Of a stretch of DNA of 22,114 bases, positions 14,903 through 21,819 are shown one piece after another. Position 1 is the first letter of the stretch, and every line of letters starts with the position of its first letter. The position numbers and the translations under genes were made by a program. The notes below the pieces were generated by a model. It did not search any database. It saw only the letters and a list, made by a program, of their open reading frames with translations, and was not told the DNA's origin. This stretch comes from Methylobacteriaceae bacterium (GTDB lineage Bacteria; Pseudomonadota; Alphaproteobacteria; Rhizobiales; Beijerinckiaceae), in assembly GCA_031272615.1 (NCBI GenBank), contig JAISTL010000134.1, forward strand, positions 1-22,114, read 5' to 3'.

Positions 14903-15898
14903 TCAGGCGTAGCCCACGGGGCTTTTGTGCGGCAGATACGGTTCTTCCAGGCGCCGGATTTCTTCTTCTGACAGGGTTATGTCAAGCGCCGCGCAGGCAT
15001 CCTCGAGATGCGCCGGCTTTGTCGCGCCGATGACCGGCGCGCTGACCACCGGATGGCTCAGCATCCAGGCCAGGGCGATTTGCGCCATCGGGACGCCCCG
15101 TTCCTTCGCCACTTCACCCACCCGTTCCACAACCGGCTTGTCGAGCGCGTCGGTGTCGACAAACAGCTGCTTTCCCCGTTCGTCGGTTTTGGCCCGTACT
15201 GTCTCCGGTTCGTCGCTCCACGGCCGGGTGAGTTTGCCCCGCGCCAAGGGCGACCACGGCGTGACGCCGATCCCCTCCGAAACGCACAGCGGCAGCATCT
15301 CCCGCTCTTCTTCCCGGTAGAGCAGATTGTAGAAGTTCTGCATGGAGACGAAGGGCGCCCAGCCGTTGGCGCGCTGCAGACCCAACGCTTTCATGAACTG
15401 CCAGGCGTGCATGGAGGAAGCGCCGAGATAGCGGGTTTTCCCGGCGCGTACCAAATCGCTCAGGGCCTCGAGAGTCTCCTCCAGCGGCGTCGCGGGGTCG
15501 AAGCGGTGAATAATGTACAAATCCACATAATCGGTGCCGAGACGCCGCAGGCTGTTGTCCATCTCCTGAAGAATCGCCTTGCGGGAAAGCCCCTTGCCGT
15601 TCGGGCCCGGAAACATCTGGTTGAACACCTTGGTGGCAATCACCAGTTCGTCGCGATGCCCGAGGTCCTTCAGCGCGCGCCCGACCACCCGTTCGCTTTC
15701 GCCGTTGGAATACACGTTGGCGTTGTCGAAGAAGTTGATGCCCTTGTCCAACGCCGCCTTGATGAACGGGCGGCTGTCCTCCTCGCTCAGCGTCCACTGC
15801 GGGCGGACGCCGCCCGTGGCCGATTGGCCGTAACTCAAACACCCGAGACAGATTTTCGAGATATCCAGCCCGGTTTTGCCCAGTTTTCCATATTGCAT
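14903..15898 (-). CDS. Aldo/keto reductase, YajO-like
   Basis: 331 residues from the ATG at 15898, with AGGAGA 7-12 bases upstream. An upstream in-frame ATG at 15937 lacks a good ribosome site and would add 13 atypical residues. The catalytic tetrad is intact: Asp58 (NFFDNANVY), Tyr63, Lys90 (IATKVF) and His131 (IIHRFD). The body resembles E. coli YajO closely, for example LGASSMHAWQF, REEEREMLPLC and PWSPLARGKLTRPW. It should be a cytosolic NADPH-dependent carbonyl reductase with a TIM-barrel fold. The physiological substrate is unknown. It may serve the neighbouring sugar-acid pathway, but it has its own strand and no clear operon partner. Confidence 0.9.
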   Translation of the reverse strand: MQYGKLGKTGLDISKICLGCLSYGQSATGGVRPQWTLSEEDSRPFIKAALDKGINFFDNANVYSNGESERVVGRALKDLGHRDELVIATKVFNQMFPGPNGKGLSRKAILQEMDNSLRRLGTDYVDLYIIHRFDPATPLEETLEALSDLVRAGKTRYLGASSMHAWQFMKALGLQRANGWAPFVSMQNFYNLLYREEEREMLPLCVSEGIGVTPWSPLARGKLTRPWSDEPETVRAKTDERGKQLFVDTDALDKPVVERVGEVAKERGVPMAQIALAWMLSHPVVSAPVIGATKPAHLEDACAALDITLSEEEIRRLEEPYLPHKSPVGYA

Positions 15899-16035
15899 TT
15901 TGTCTTCTCCTGGAATGAAGGCTCCCTCGCCGGACATTGTAGCCGGGATACCCGCGTCAGAAAAGCCGGAAGAGGGGATGATCTGCTTTTTTCGTTCCGC
16001 CGCGCGAACATCTGAGTATTATCAACAGGTCAGCC

Positions 16036-16064
16036 TTGTTCACGGCGCGATTGTTTAGTACAAT
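16036..16064 (+). promoter_or_regulatory. Probable sigma-70 promoter of the C45-family gene
   Basis: TTGTTC (16036-16041) is followed after exactly 17 bp by TACAAT (16059-16064), which is close to consensus. The predicted start near 16071 gives a leader of about 33 bases to the ATG at 16104, with AAAAGGA as ribosome site. Confidence 0.6.
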
Positions 16065-16103
16065 GCGCATGTCGAATTCCTCAGGCGCAAAAAGGATCAC
16101 GCC

Positions 16104-17174
16104 ATGCCCCATCCGTTTCCGTACATTCGCATCGAAGGGTCTCCCCATGAGCGGGGAATCGCTTACGGGCGTCAGGCCGCAGAGCGCATCGGCGTCGGCC
16201 TGGCGCTTTACCGGGAACTGTTCCAAGCCTACGCCGGGATGACGTGGGAAGAGGCGGTCAAGCGCGCGGGCCTGTTCGAGGCGTCCATCGAAGCCTATCT
16301 GCCCGAGACGTTGGAGGAAATGCGCGGCATTGCCGAAGGCGCCGGCGTCTCCTATGGTGATATTCTCGCACTCAACTGCCGCTCCGAGCTTATGTTCGCG
16401 TTGGCCGACGGCTGCACCTCCGTGGTCATCCCGCCCGACTCCACCCGCGACGGCAAAACCTACATCGCCCAAACCTGGGATTGGCTCAAGCCCGCCCACG
16501 GCGCCGGGATCATCCTGGAAGTGCGGCAGGACCCGCTGCCGGCGCTGCTGATGGTGTGCGAGGCCGGCATGGTCGGCGGCAAGGGCGTCAACAGCGCCGG
16601 GCTCGGCTGCGGCCTCAACGCGCTGGGCATCGGCCGCGGGCAGGTCGGCGTGCCGCTGCACGTTCTCTATCGCGGCATCATGAATTCCGCCAAAATCTCC
16701 GATGCCATCGAAACCGTCGCCAAAGCGCCGCGTGCCGGCTGCGGCAACTTTTCCATGGGCAGCGCCGAGGGCGTGGTGCTCCACCTCGAATTCACGCCGG
16801 AGAACTTTGACGTGCTGATGCCCGATGCCGGAAGCATGGCCCACGCCAACGCCTATCTCTCGCCGTTGTTCATCGCCGAAGACAAGCTCAAGATATCGTT
16901 CCCGTGCAGCTATCCGCGCCGCTTCCGCGCCCAGAAGCTCGTCAACCGGCTGGAGGGAGAGTTTACCGGCAAACTCATCTGCGAGACGGTGCTCTCCGAC
17001 CACGTCAATTTCCCCGACAGCATCTGCAGCCATGAGGACCCGCGGGATGAGCGCTGGTCACGCTTTTGCACGGTGTACGGCATCGTCATGGATTTGGCCG
17101 GGCGCACGCTTCTGGTTTCGGCCGCCAACCCCTGCGAAGGAAACTGGGAGGAATTCCGCCTGCCGGACAAGTGA
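16104..17174 (+). CDS. C45-family Ntn-type acyltransferase/peptidase (isopenicillin-N acyltransferase-like)
   Basis: 356 residues, the usual length for the family. The N-terminal region has the family opening EGSPHERGIAYGRQ (about residues 11-24). The catalytic cysteine is Cys104 in ADGCTSV, the site where members of this Ntn-hydrolase family cut themselves to expose an N-terminal nucleophile. Further segments are AQTWDW (about 121-126), NSAGLGCGLNALG and GNFSMGSAEG. Known members move or remove acyl groups on amide bonds, as in penicillin biosynthesis. Bacterial homologues mostly have unknown substrates. No beta-lactam genes are nearby. There is no signal peptide, so it is likely cytosolic. 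It has its own promoter and diverges from the aldo/keto reductase gene. Its 3' end meets the prophage remnant. Confidence 0.85.
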   Translation: MPHPFPYIRIEGSPHERGIAYGRQAAERIGVGLALYRELFQAYAGMTWEEAVKRAGLFEASIEAYLPETLEEMRGIAEGAGVSYGDILALNCRSELMFALADGCTSVVIPPDSTRDGKTYIAQTWDWLKPAHGAGIILEVRQDPLPALLMVCEAGMVGGKGVNSAGLGCGLNALGIGRGQVGVPLHVLYRGIMNSAKISDAIETVAKAPRAGCGNFSMGSAEGVVLHLEFTPENFDVLMPDAGSMAHANAYLSPLFIAEDKLKISFPCSYPRRFRAQKLVNRLEGEFTGKLICETVLSDHVNFPDSICSHEDPRDERWSRFCTVYGIVMDLAGRTLLVSAANPCEGNWEEFRLPDK

Positions 17175-17189
17175 AAGCCGGAACAAAAT

Positions 17190-17451
17190 CATCAGCCCGC
17201 CCTTCATGCCGCTCTCGCGCAGGATGTCGAAAGGGTTTTTTCTTGCGGCGGTTGGTGAGCGGCGACAGCGGCGCCCAGGCGCCGCCCTCCGGATCGAGTT
17301 TGGTGTCAAAGCGCTTGCGGGTGGATTTCACCAGGGCGAGGCCGACGGTTTTCATCACCGGCGTGGTGTTGCGCATGGCGCGCTCAAGCCCAAGGAAAGC
17401 CGCACGGACCTCCCTGTCGGAAATGGTGAAGGAAATGCCTGCGCCCGCCAT
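17190..17451 (-). pseudogene. Truncated, frameshifted Mu gpG-like phage virion morphogenesis gene
   Basis: The minus-strand frame from the ATG at 17451 reads MAGAGISFTISDREVRAAF and later DPEGGAWAPLSPLT, the typical start of the Mu gpG / tail-completion family (usually about 150 residues). At the A6 run near 17236-17241 the frame is lost. Removing one A gives KKNPFDILRESGMKGG, a normal continuation, so one base was gained in the homopolymer. Homology ends near 17190, and the unrelated frame would run on into the C45 gene. The ATG overlaps the stop of the preceding small gene as TAATG, showing that the phage operon was once translationally coupled. Now non-functional. Confidence 0.7.
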
Positions 17452-17663
17452 TATGACTTGTCGGGAACGGCGACGGGGGTCTCGGCCCAGTCGGCGACCA
17501 TGCTGGAGCCGTATTTCCTGATCTGCTTCTCGCCCTCAATCAGCACATCATAATCCAGCTGCAAATCCTCGGTGGGCGCCGCATCGATGTCGGCATAAAA
17601 ACTGGGGCCCAATTTGGCGCGGAGCGCTTCCACAAGCTGTTCTCTGGTCATATTTTTACTCAC
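17451..17663 (-). CDS. Small tandem-paralogue protein, copy 1 (unknown function)
   Basis: 70 residues. The GTG at 17663 is the start because GGGAGG lies 8 bases upstream. An ATG at 17699 in frame lies before that site and overlaps the next copy's stop. The protein begins MSKNMTREQLVEALRAKLG and is acidic and probably helical. It is 57/60 identical to copy 3 up to residue 60 (differences at 21, 22 and 40), then has its own tail, ETPVAVPDKS. No family is recognised, and there is no signal peptide, membrane segment or cysteine pair. It is the last of three copies and overlaps the gpG-like relic as TAATG. It is an intact reading frame within a degraded prophage, so it is either young or kept by selection. 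Confidence 0.6.
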   Translation of the reverse strand: MSKNMTREQLVEALRAKLGPSFYADIDAAPTEDLQLDYDVLIEGEKQIRKYGSSMVADWAETPVAVPDKS

Positions 17664-17698
17664 GGTATAGCCTCCCAAGCGCTTGACGCCGTATGCCA

Positions 17699-17914
17699 TC
17701 AGCGAGACCTGCGCTCAAATTCATCCGACACGTCCGCCCAGTCGGCGACCATGGAGGAGCCGAATTTCGCAATCATCTGTTCGCCGTGTTTAAGATCGTT
17801 GTAAATCAACCTCAGGTTTTCCGTTGTTTCGGCTTTTATATCATCGTGGACGAACTGTGGAAGGTCTGAAAGAATATATTTCAAGAGCTCTTCCCTGGTC
17901 ATATTCTTACTCAC
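17699..17914 (-). CDS. Small tandem-paralogue protein, copy 2, divergent centre (unknown function)
   Basis: 71 residues from the GTG at 17914 with GGGAGG 8 bases upstream. It shares MSKNMTRE at the start and the last about 20 residues (GSSMVADWADVSDEFERRSR) with copy 3 exactly. Residues 9-51 are very different (for example LPQFVHDDIKAETTENL) while keeping the spacing of hydrophobic and acidic positions. The DNA of that centre is visibly richer in A+T than its flanks. The flanking 119 bp (17644-17762) recur at 17895-18013 with three mismatches. This points to exchange of the centre by recombination within shared ends. Function unknown. See copy 3 for context. Confidence 0.6.
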   Translation of the reverse strand: MSKNMTREELLKYILSDLPQFVHDDIKAETTENLRLIYNDLKHGEQMIAKFGSSMVADWADVSDEFERRSR

Positions 17915-17949
17915 GGTATAGCCTCCCAAGCGCTTGACGCCGCAGGCCA

Positions 17950-18165
17950 TCAGCGAGACCTGCGCTCAAATTCATCCGACACGTCCGCCCAGTCGGCGAC
18001 CATGGAGGAGCCGTATTTCCTGATCTGCTTCTCCCCCTCAATCAGATAATCATAATCCAGCTGCAAATCCTCGGTGGGCGCCGCATCGATGTCGGCATAA
18101 CAACCGGGGCCCAATTTGGCGCGGAGCGCTTCCACAAGCTGTTCTCTGGTCATATTTTTACTCAC
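17950..18165 (-). CDS. Small tandem-paralogue protein, copy 3 (first in transcript, unknown function)
   Basis: 71 residues from the GTG at 18165. It overlaps the stop of the preceding reading frame as GTGA, and its ribosome site GGGAGG lies inside the last codons of that frame. The sequence is MSKNMTREQLVEALRAKLG, then a centre with PTEDLQLDYDYL and the tail DVSDEFERRSR. It is probably the ancestral copy, because copies 1 and 2 carry a duplicated scrap of the upstream gene's end as their ribosome site. A small, acidic, soluble protein translated directly after an ADP-ribosyltransferase-like tail fits an immunity protein. A phage accessory protein encoded between the F-like and G-like genes is the alternative. 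Function is inferred from position only. Confidence 0.6.
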   Translation of the reverse strand: MSKNMTREQLVEALRAKLGPGCYADIDAAPTEDLQLDYDYLIEGEKQIRKYGSSMVADWADVSDEFERRSR

Positions 18166-18380
18166 GGTATAGCCTCCCAGACCTGGCGGTTGCCGGAAAC
18201 TTCAATCACCCTGAAGCGGGCCCCCGGCTTGAAAACCATTTCATAAATGCCGTAGTTTTTTGTCGGGACATTCTGAACGAACGCGGCCCCTTTATAACCC
18301 GCGGGAACGCGGATTTCAATCACATAGTCACCGAACACCGGGTTGCGGAAATGCTGAAGGCTCTCGCCCTTCGTCAACGC
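18162..18380 (-). pseudogene. C-terminal fragment of a Mu F-like head protein with ADP-ribosyltransferase-type tail
   Basis: About 72 residues of homology begin directly after the polA stop (in frame from about 18380) and end at TGA 18164-18162. The segment EIRVPAGYKGAAFVQNV, then YEMVFKPGARFRVIEV, resembles the last strands of ADP-ribosyltransferase domains that end many Mu F-like phage head morphogenesis proteins. The glutamate in YEMVF occupies the place of the catalytic Glu of the R-S-E class. The first Glu/Gln of the usual E-x-E is Ile here. The N-terminal head domain and the Arg and Ser motifs are missing, so it cannot be active. A TTG at 18377 is the only start-like codon near the junction, without a clear ribosome site. 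The family call rests on pattern recognition and is moderate. Confidence 0.5.
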
Positions 18381-18381
18381 C

Positions 18382-21342
18382 TCAATGGGCTTCGTCCCAG
18401 TTGCGGGCGGCATGGGCGTCCACGGCCAGCGGCACGCGCATGGCCACCGCCGGCGCGGCCGCCTGCTCCATCACCCGCTTGACCACGGGAATCGTCGCCT
18501 CCACCTCGGCATCCGGCACTTCGAACACCAGTTCGTCATGCACCTGCAGCAGCATCCGCGCCGTGAGGTTTTCCCGCTTCAGCGCCTCTTCCATGCGGGT
18601 CATGGCGCGGCGGATGATGTCGGCGGCGCTGCCCTGGATGGGGGCGTTGATGGCGGCGCGCTCGATGCCGCCGCGTTCCCGCGGGCCCGCCGTCGCCAGT
18701 TGCGGGTAATGGATGGTGCGCCCGAACAGGGTTTGCACGTAGCCGTTCTCCCGGCAGAACCGTTTGGTGCCCTCGATATAGTCCTGAATGCCCGGAAACC
18801 GGCGGAAATACTGGTTGATGAAACTGGTCGCCTCGCTTTGGCCGATGCCGAGGCGCTGGGCCAAACCGAAGCCGGAAATGCCGTAAATGATGCCGAAATT
18901 GATGGTTTTGGCGCGCCGGCGCAGTTCCGGCGTCATCTCAGAAAGCGGCACGCCGAACATGGCCGAGGCGGTGGCGGCGTGAATATCCACGCCGTCGGCA
19001 AAGGCCTGCCGCAGCTGCGGGATATCGGCGATGTGGGCCAGCACTCTGAGCTCAATCTGGCTGTAATCGGCGGACACCAGCTGATATCCGGCGTCGGCGA
19101 TGAAGGCGGAACGGATGCGCCGCCCTTCCTCGGTCCGCACCGGGATGTTCTGCAGGTTCGGGTCCGATGAGGCGAAGCGCCCGGTATTGGTGGAGGCCGG
19201 GTGGAAGGAGGTGTGGACCCGGCCGGTCTTGGCGTTGATGAAGCCCGGCAGGGCGTCGGTATAGGTGGATTTGAGCTTGGCGAGCTGCCGCCAGTCAAGA
19301 ATCTTCGCCGGCAGCGCGTGTCCTTCCCCGGCCAGGTCCTCCAGCAGCGTCGCCGGGGTTGCCCATTGCCCGCCCGCGGTTTTTTTCGCTCCCGGCAGGC
19401 CGAGTTTGCCGAACAGGATATCGCCGATTTGTTTGGGCGAGGAAATCATGAACCGCTCACCGGCCAGCGTGTGGATTTCCTGTTCCAGCTCCTGCAGCTT
19501 GGCGGCGAATTCCCCGGAGAGACGGCTCAGGATGGCGCGGTCCACCAGCACGCCGCGCATTTCCATGCGGGCGATGATGTCAATCAGCGGGCGATCGGCG
19601 GTTTCATAGAGGGCGGTTTTGTTCTCCGGCGCCAGGCGCGGCTTCAGCACCTGCCACAGGCGCAGCGTTATGTCGGCGTCCTCCGCGGCATACCGGGCGG
19701 CGGCGGCGATTTTCACCCTGTCGAAGCTGACGGCGTTTTTGCCGCTTCCCGCCACATCGGCGTAGTGAATCGTCGTGTAGCCGAGATGGCGCAGCGCCAG
19801 CTCGTCCATGCCGTGGGGGCCTTTGCCGGCGTCCAGCACATAGGACATCAGCATGGTGTCGTCCATGGCCGCGGGCGTGACGCCGTAGCGGCTGAACACC
19901 ATGAAGTCATATTTGAGATTCTGGCCGATTTTGAGGATGCCGGGGTCTTCCAGCACCGGTTTCAGCAGGGCGAGCGCCTGCTGTGGGTCCATCTGGCCCT
20001 CCGCCCGGCCGCCGCCGAAGAGATCATCGGCAGCGTCGCGGTGACCGAGCGGGATGTAGCAGGCGCGGTTGGGCGCCACAGCCAGGGAAATGCCGACCAG
20101 CTCACAGCTCATGGCGTCCAGCGAGGTGGTTTCGGTGTCCACCGCCACATAGCCCTGATCGGCGATGAGGCGCACCCAGGCGGAGAGCGACGGGGCGTCG
20201 CGGATGATTTCATAGTCGTCGAGGGTCACGGGAAGGGAAATGACGGCGCGCCGCCGCTCTTCGGTGACGGCGGCGAGGTCGGCGACAGGCGACTCACCCG
20301 GAGCGCTTTCTCCGGCGTGGTCCTCTGTTGCCGCAGGTGTGTCAAAAAGCGTGGCGCCGGCGGAGAGCGCCGGGTCGGCCGGCACGGCAGCGGCATTGAC
20401 GCGATAAAGGTCGGCGATACGCCTGGTGAGTTGCGGGAATTCCATGGCCTTGAGAAACGCGATGGCGCGGGCCGCATCCAACGGCTTCACCTTCAACTCC
20501 TCCAGCGGTACGGGGAGCGGCGCGTCCAGCGCCAGCGTCACCAGGCGGCGCGACAGGCGGGCGTCATCGGCATGGTCAATGAGCGAGTCCCGGCGTTTCG
20601 GCTGTTTGATTTCACCGGCGCGGGCCAGCAGGGTTTCCAGGTCGCCGTAGTCACGGATGAGCTGAATGGCCGTCTTGGGGCCGATACCGGGGATTCCGGG
20701 CACATTGTCCGAGGCGTCGCCCATCAGCGCCAGCACATCGCCGATTTTGTCCGGCGGCGTGCCGTCCCATTTTTCCATCACGCCGGCGACATCCAGGTTG
20801 CGTTCCGGCCGGTACCCGGGCGTTCCGGGTCGCCCCGATTCGAAATCGAAGAAGCGGATATGCTCATCCACCAGTTGCATCAGGTCTTTGTCGGAAGAAA
20901 CGATGAGCACATCATAACCGGCACGTTCCGCGTCCACCGCGTAGGCGGCAATGAGGTCGTCGGCCTCGTATCCCGGCACTTCCAACGGCGGCAGGCCGAA
21001 GGCGCGCACCGCGTCGCGCATCAGCGGCATCTGGATTTTGAGGTCTTCCGGCGCGTCGGGACGGTGGCCCTTGTAGTCCGGGTAAATCCCGTTGCGGAAC
21101 GAGCCGCCCTTCGGGTCAAACACAACGCCGATATGGCTCGGAACGATTCCGGCGGCGCCGTCTCTCAGGAACTGCAGCAGCTTGGCGCAGAACAGCCGCA
21201 CCGCGCCGGTCGGCAGGCCGTCGGACAGGCGGTTGTTGTACTTCGCCCCCTGATGCTGGGATTGAAAATAGGCGCGAAACACAAAGGACGACCCGTCGAT
21301 GAGAAATACGACGTTTCTGTTCGGATTGGATTGTTCGCTCAT
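18382..21342 (-). CDS. polA: DNA polymerase I
   Basis: 986 residues from the ATG at 21342, selected because GGAGGA lies 5-10 bases upstream and the protein then starts MSEQSNPNRN before the conserved VVFLIDGSSFVFRAYF. An ATG eight codons earlier lacks this spacing. Domains: 5'-3' exonuclease (about residues 10-310, with acidic motifs such as GYEADDLIA and SSDKDLMQL), a linker, 3'-5' exonuclease (about 380-580, with Asp402/Glu404 in VDTETT and AAEDADIT, so proofreading should be active) and polymerase (about 600-986). Polymerase motif A is SADYSQIELR (Asp759), motif B RRRAKTINFGIIYGISGFG, and motif C VHDELVF (Asp936). It fills gaps in Okazaki fragment processing and repair. The C-terminus, NWDEAH, is normal, so the adjacent phage fragment did not damage it. 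Confidence 0.97.
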   Translation of the reverse strand: MSEQSNPNRNVVFLIDGSSFVFRAYFQSQHQGAKYNNRLSDGLPTGAVRLFCAKLLQFLRDGAAGIVPSHIGVVFDPKGGSFRNGIYPDYKGHRPDAPEDLKIQMPLMRDAVRAFGLPPLEVPGYEADDLIAAYAVDAERAGYDVLIVSSDKDLMQLVDEHIRFFDFESGRPGTPGYRPERNLDVAGVMEKWDGTPPDKIGDVLALMGDASDNVPGIPGIGPKTAIQLIRDYGDLETLLARAGEIKQPKRRDSLIDHADDARLSRRLVTLALDAPLPVPLEELKVKPLDAARAIAFLKAMEFPQLTRRIADLYRVNAAAVPADPALSAGATLFDTPAATEDHAGESAPGESPVADLAAVTEERRRAVISLPVTLDDYEIIRDAPSLSAWVRLIADQGYVAVDTETTSLDAMSCELVGISLAVAPNRACYIPLGHRDAADDLFGGGRAEGQMDPQQALALLKPVLEDPGILKIGQNLKYDFMVFSRYGVTPAAMDDTMLMSYVLDAGKGPHGMDELALRHLGYTTIHYADVAGSGKNAVSFDRVKIAAAARYAAEDADITLRLWQVLKPRLAPENKTALYETADRPLIDIIARMEMRGVLVDRAILSRLSGEFAAKLQELEQEIHTLAGERFMISSPKQIGDILFGKLGLPGAKKTAGGQWATPATLLEDLAGEGHALPAKILDWRQLAKLKSTYTDALPGFINAKTGRVHTSFHPASTNTGRFASSDPNLQNIPVRTEEGRRIRSAFIADAGYQLVSADYSQIELRVLAHIADIPQLRQAFADGVDIHAATASAMFGVPLSEMTPELRRRAKTINFGIIYGISGFGLAQRLGIGQSEATSFINQYFRRFPGIQDYIEGTKRFCRENGYVQTLFGRTIHYPQLATAGPRERGGIERAAINAPIQGSAADIIRRAMTRMEEALKRENLTARMLLQVHDELVFEVPDAEVEATIPVVKRVMEQAAAPAVAMRVPLAVDAHAARNWDEAH

Positions 21343-21430
21343 GGGGTCCTCCGGGCTGCGTATCATGCATACCGGACGGCGAACGGAGGTTCAAGCGATA
21401 GAATTCCCTATTCACGCTTCGCTCAAAGCG

Positions 21431-21465
21431 CCGGGAGATTCTGAAACCACCCGTCAATCTCCCGG
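21431..21465. other. Perfect 10-bp inverted repeat upstream of polA
   Basis: CCGGGAGATT / AATCTCCCGG with a 15-base loop, about 90 bp before the polA start. Lying between divergent genes, it is more likely an operator or leader structure than a terminator. Confidence 0.45.
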
Positions 21466-21535
21466 CTCGCATCTCATCCGGTGCAAACACTTCGGAGGAT
21501 GATTAACCAGGCTCACGCATAAAAACCCGACAATC

Positions 21536-21564
21536 TTGTGTGAAACAACTAATTGGTGTAATTT
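21536..21564 (+). promoter_or_regulatory. Candidate promoter of the small membrane protein gene
   Basis: TTGTGT (21536-21541) is followed after 17 bp by TAATTT (21559-21564). The leader to the GTG at 21637 would be about 65 bases. The local DNA is AT-rich compared with the rest of the window. Confidence 0.4.
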
Positions 21565-21636
21565 ATCACGTTGTTACCGATCGTAAGACAACACGAATCG
21601 GCATGTGATACCCGGGGTTTTCAAAGGAGGGTTGCT

Positions 21637-21753
21637 GTGAAAGCGATAATCTTTTTGGCGATGATTGTCGGTCTGATTCTACTTGCCAGAGAATTGGGTA
21701 TGACTTACAGATTAGGCGAGACCAACGTGCCGGTGTTGGTTCAGTTAGCCTAA
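21637..21753 (+). CDS. Small single-span membrane protein, 38 residues (unknown)
   Basis: The GTG at 21637 is preceded by AAAGGAGG with a 6-base gap, one of the best ribosome sites in the window. The product has a basic start (MKAIIFLAM), one hydrophobic segment (about residues 3-17, IIFLAMIVGLILLA) and a short tail ending VPVLVQLA. It probably inserts in the inner membrane with a brief periplasmic or cytoplasmic tail. The open frame upstream to 21571 is disregarded because of the ribosome site. It stands alone between polA and the tRNA gene. I do not recognise a family. Existence is supported by the start signals and promoter candidate. Confidence 0.55.
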   Translation: MKAIIFLAMIVGLILLARELGMTYRLGETNVPVLVQLA

Positions 21754-21819
21754 AACACCATTGATTCTTCATGTTTTGATGTTGCCTGACGCGGCTTTTT
21801 TTGGCAATATGGGGCGGAT

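Larger units (their letters stand above)
17644..18181. repeat. Tandem duplication array, 251-bp period
   Basis: Three units encode the small paralogues with a period of exactly 251 bp (start codons at 17663, 17914 and 18165). A 119-bp block at 17644-17762 recurs at 17895-18013 with three mismatches. Its first 34 bp recur again at 18146-18179, where the sequence switches to the upstream gene's end. The body of copy 1 matches that of copy 3 with few changes, while the centre of copy 2 does not match either. Confidence 0.9.
17190..18380 (-). mobile_element. Mu-like prophage remnant
   Basis: This 1.2-kb block, read in polA direction, holds an F-like C-terminus, three small genes and a G-like N-terminus. 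That is the F-to-G order of Mu-type head operons, cut at both ends. It starts within a few bases of the polA stop and ends about 15 bp from the stop of the C45 gene. No integrase, transposase or terminal repeats are visible. Confidence 0.6.
21343..21636. other. Divergent region between polA and the small membrane protein gene
   Basis: 294 bp with no gene supported. A frame open on the plus strand to 21502 is a shadow of the polA start region. It contains a perfect 10-bp inverted repeat at 21431-21465 and a promoter candidate at 21536-21564. I could not place a convincing polA promoter. Confidence 0.5.

Noticed and set aside
17451..18181. CRISPR array
   Set aside because: The repeats are 251 bp long, coding and only three. 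No short repeats with unique spacers.
19201..21444. 747-codon plus-strand frame opposite polA
   Set aside because: Antisense shadow. polA motifs are intact on the minus strand, and the plus product is low-complexity R/G/V/H-rich.
21782..21807. Intrinsic terminator after the 38-aa gene
   Set aside because: There is a T7 run at 21796-21802, but only a 3-bp GC stem precedes it. The TTGCC/GGCAA repeat encloses the T-run itself.
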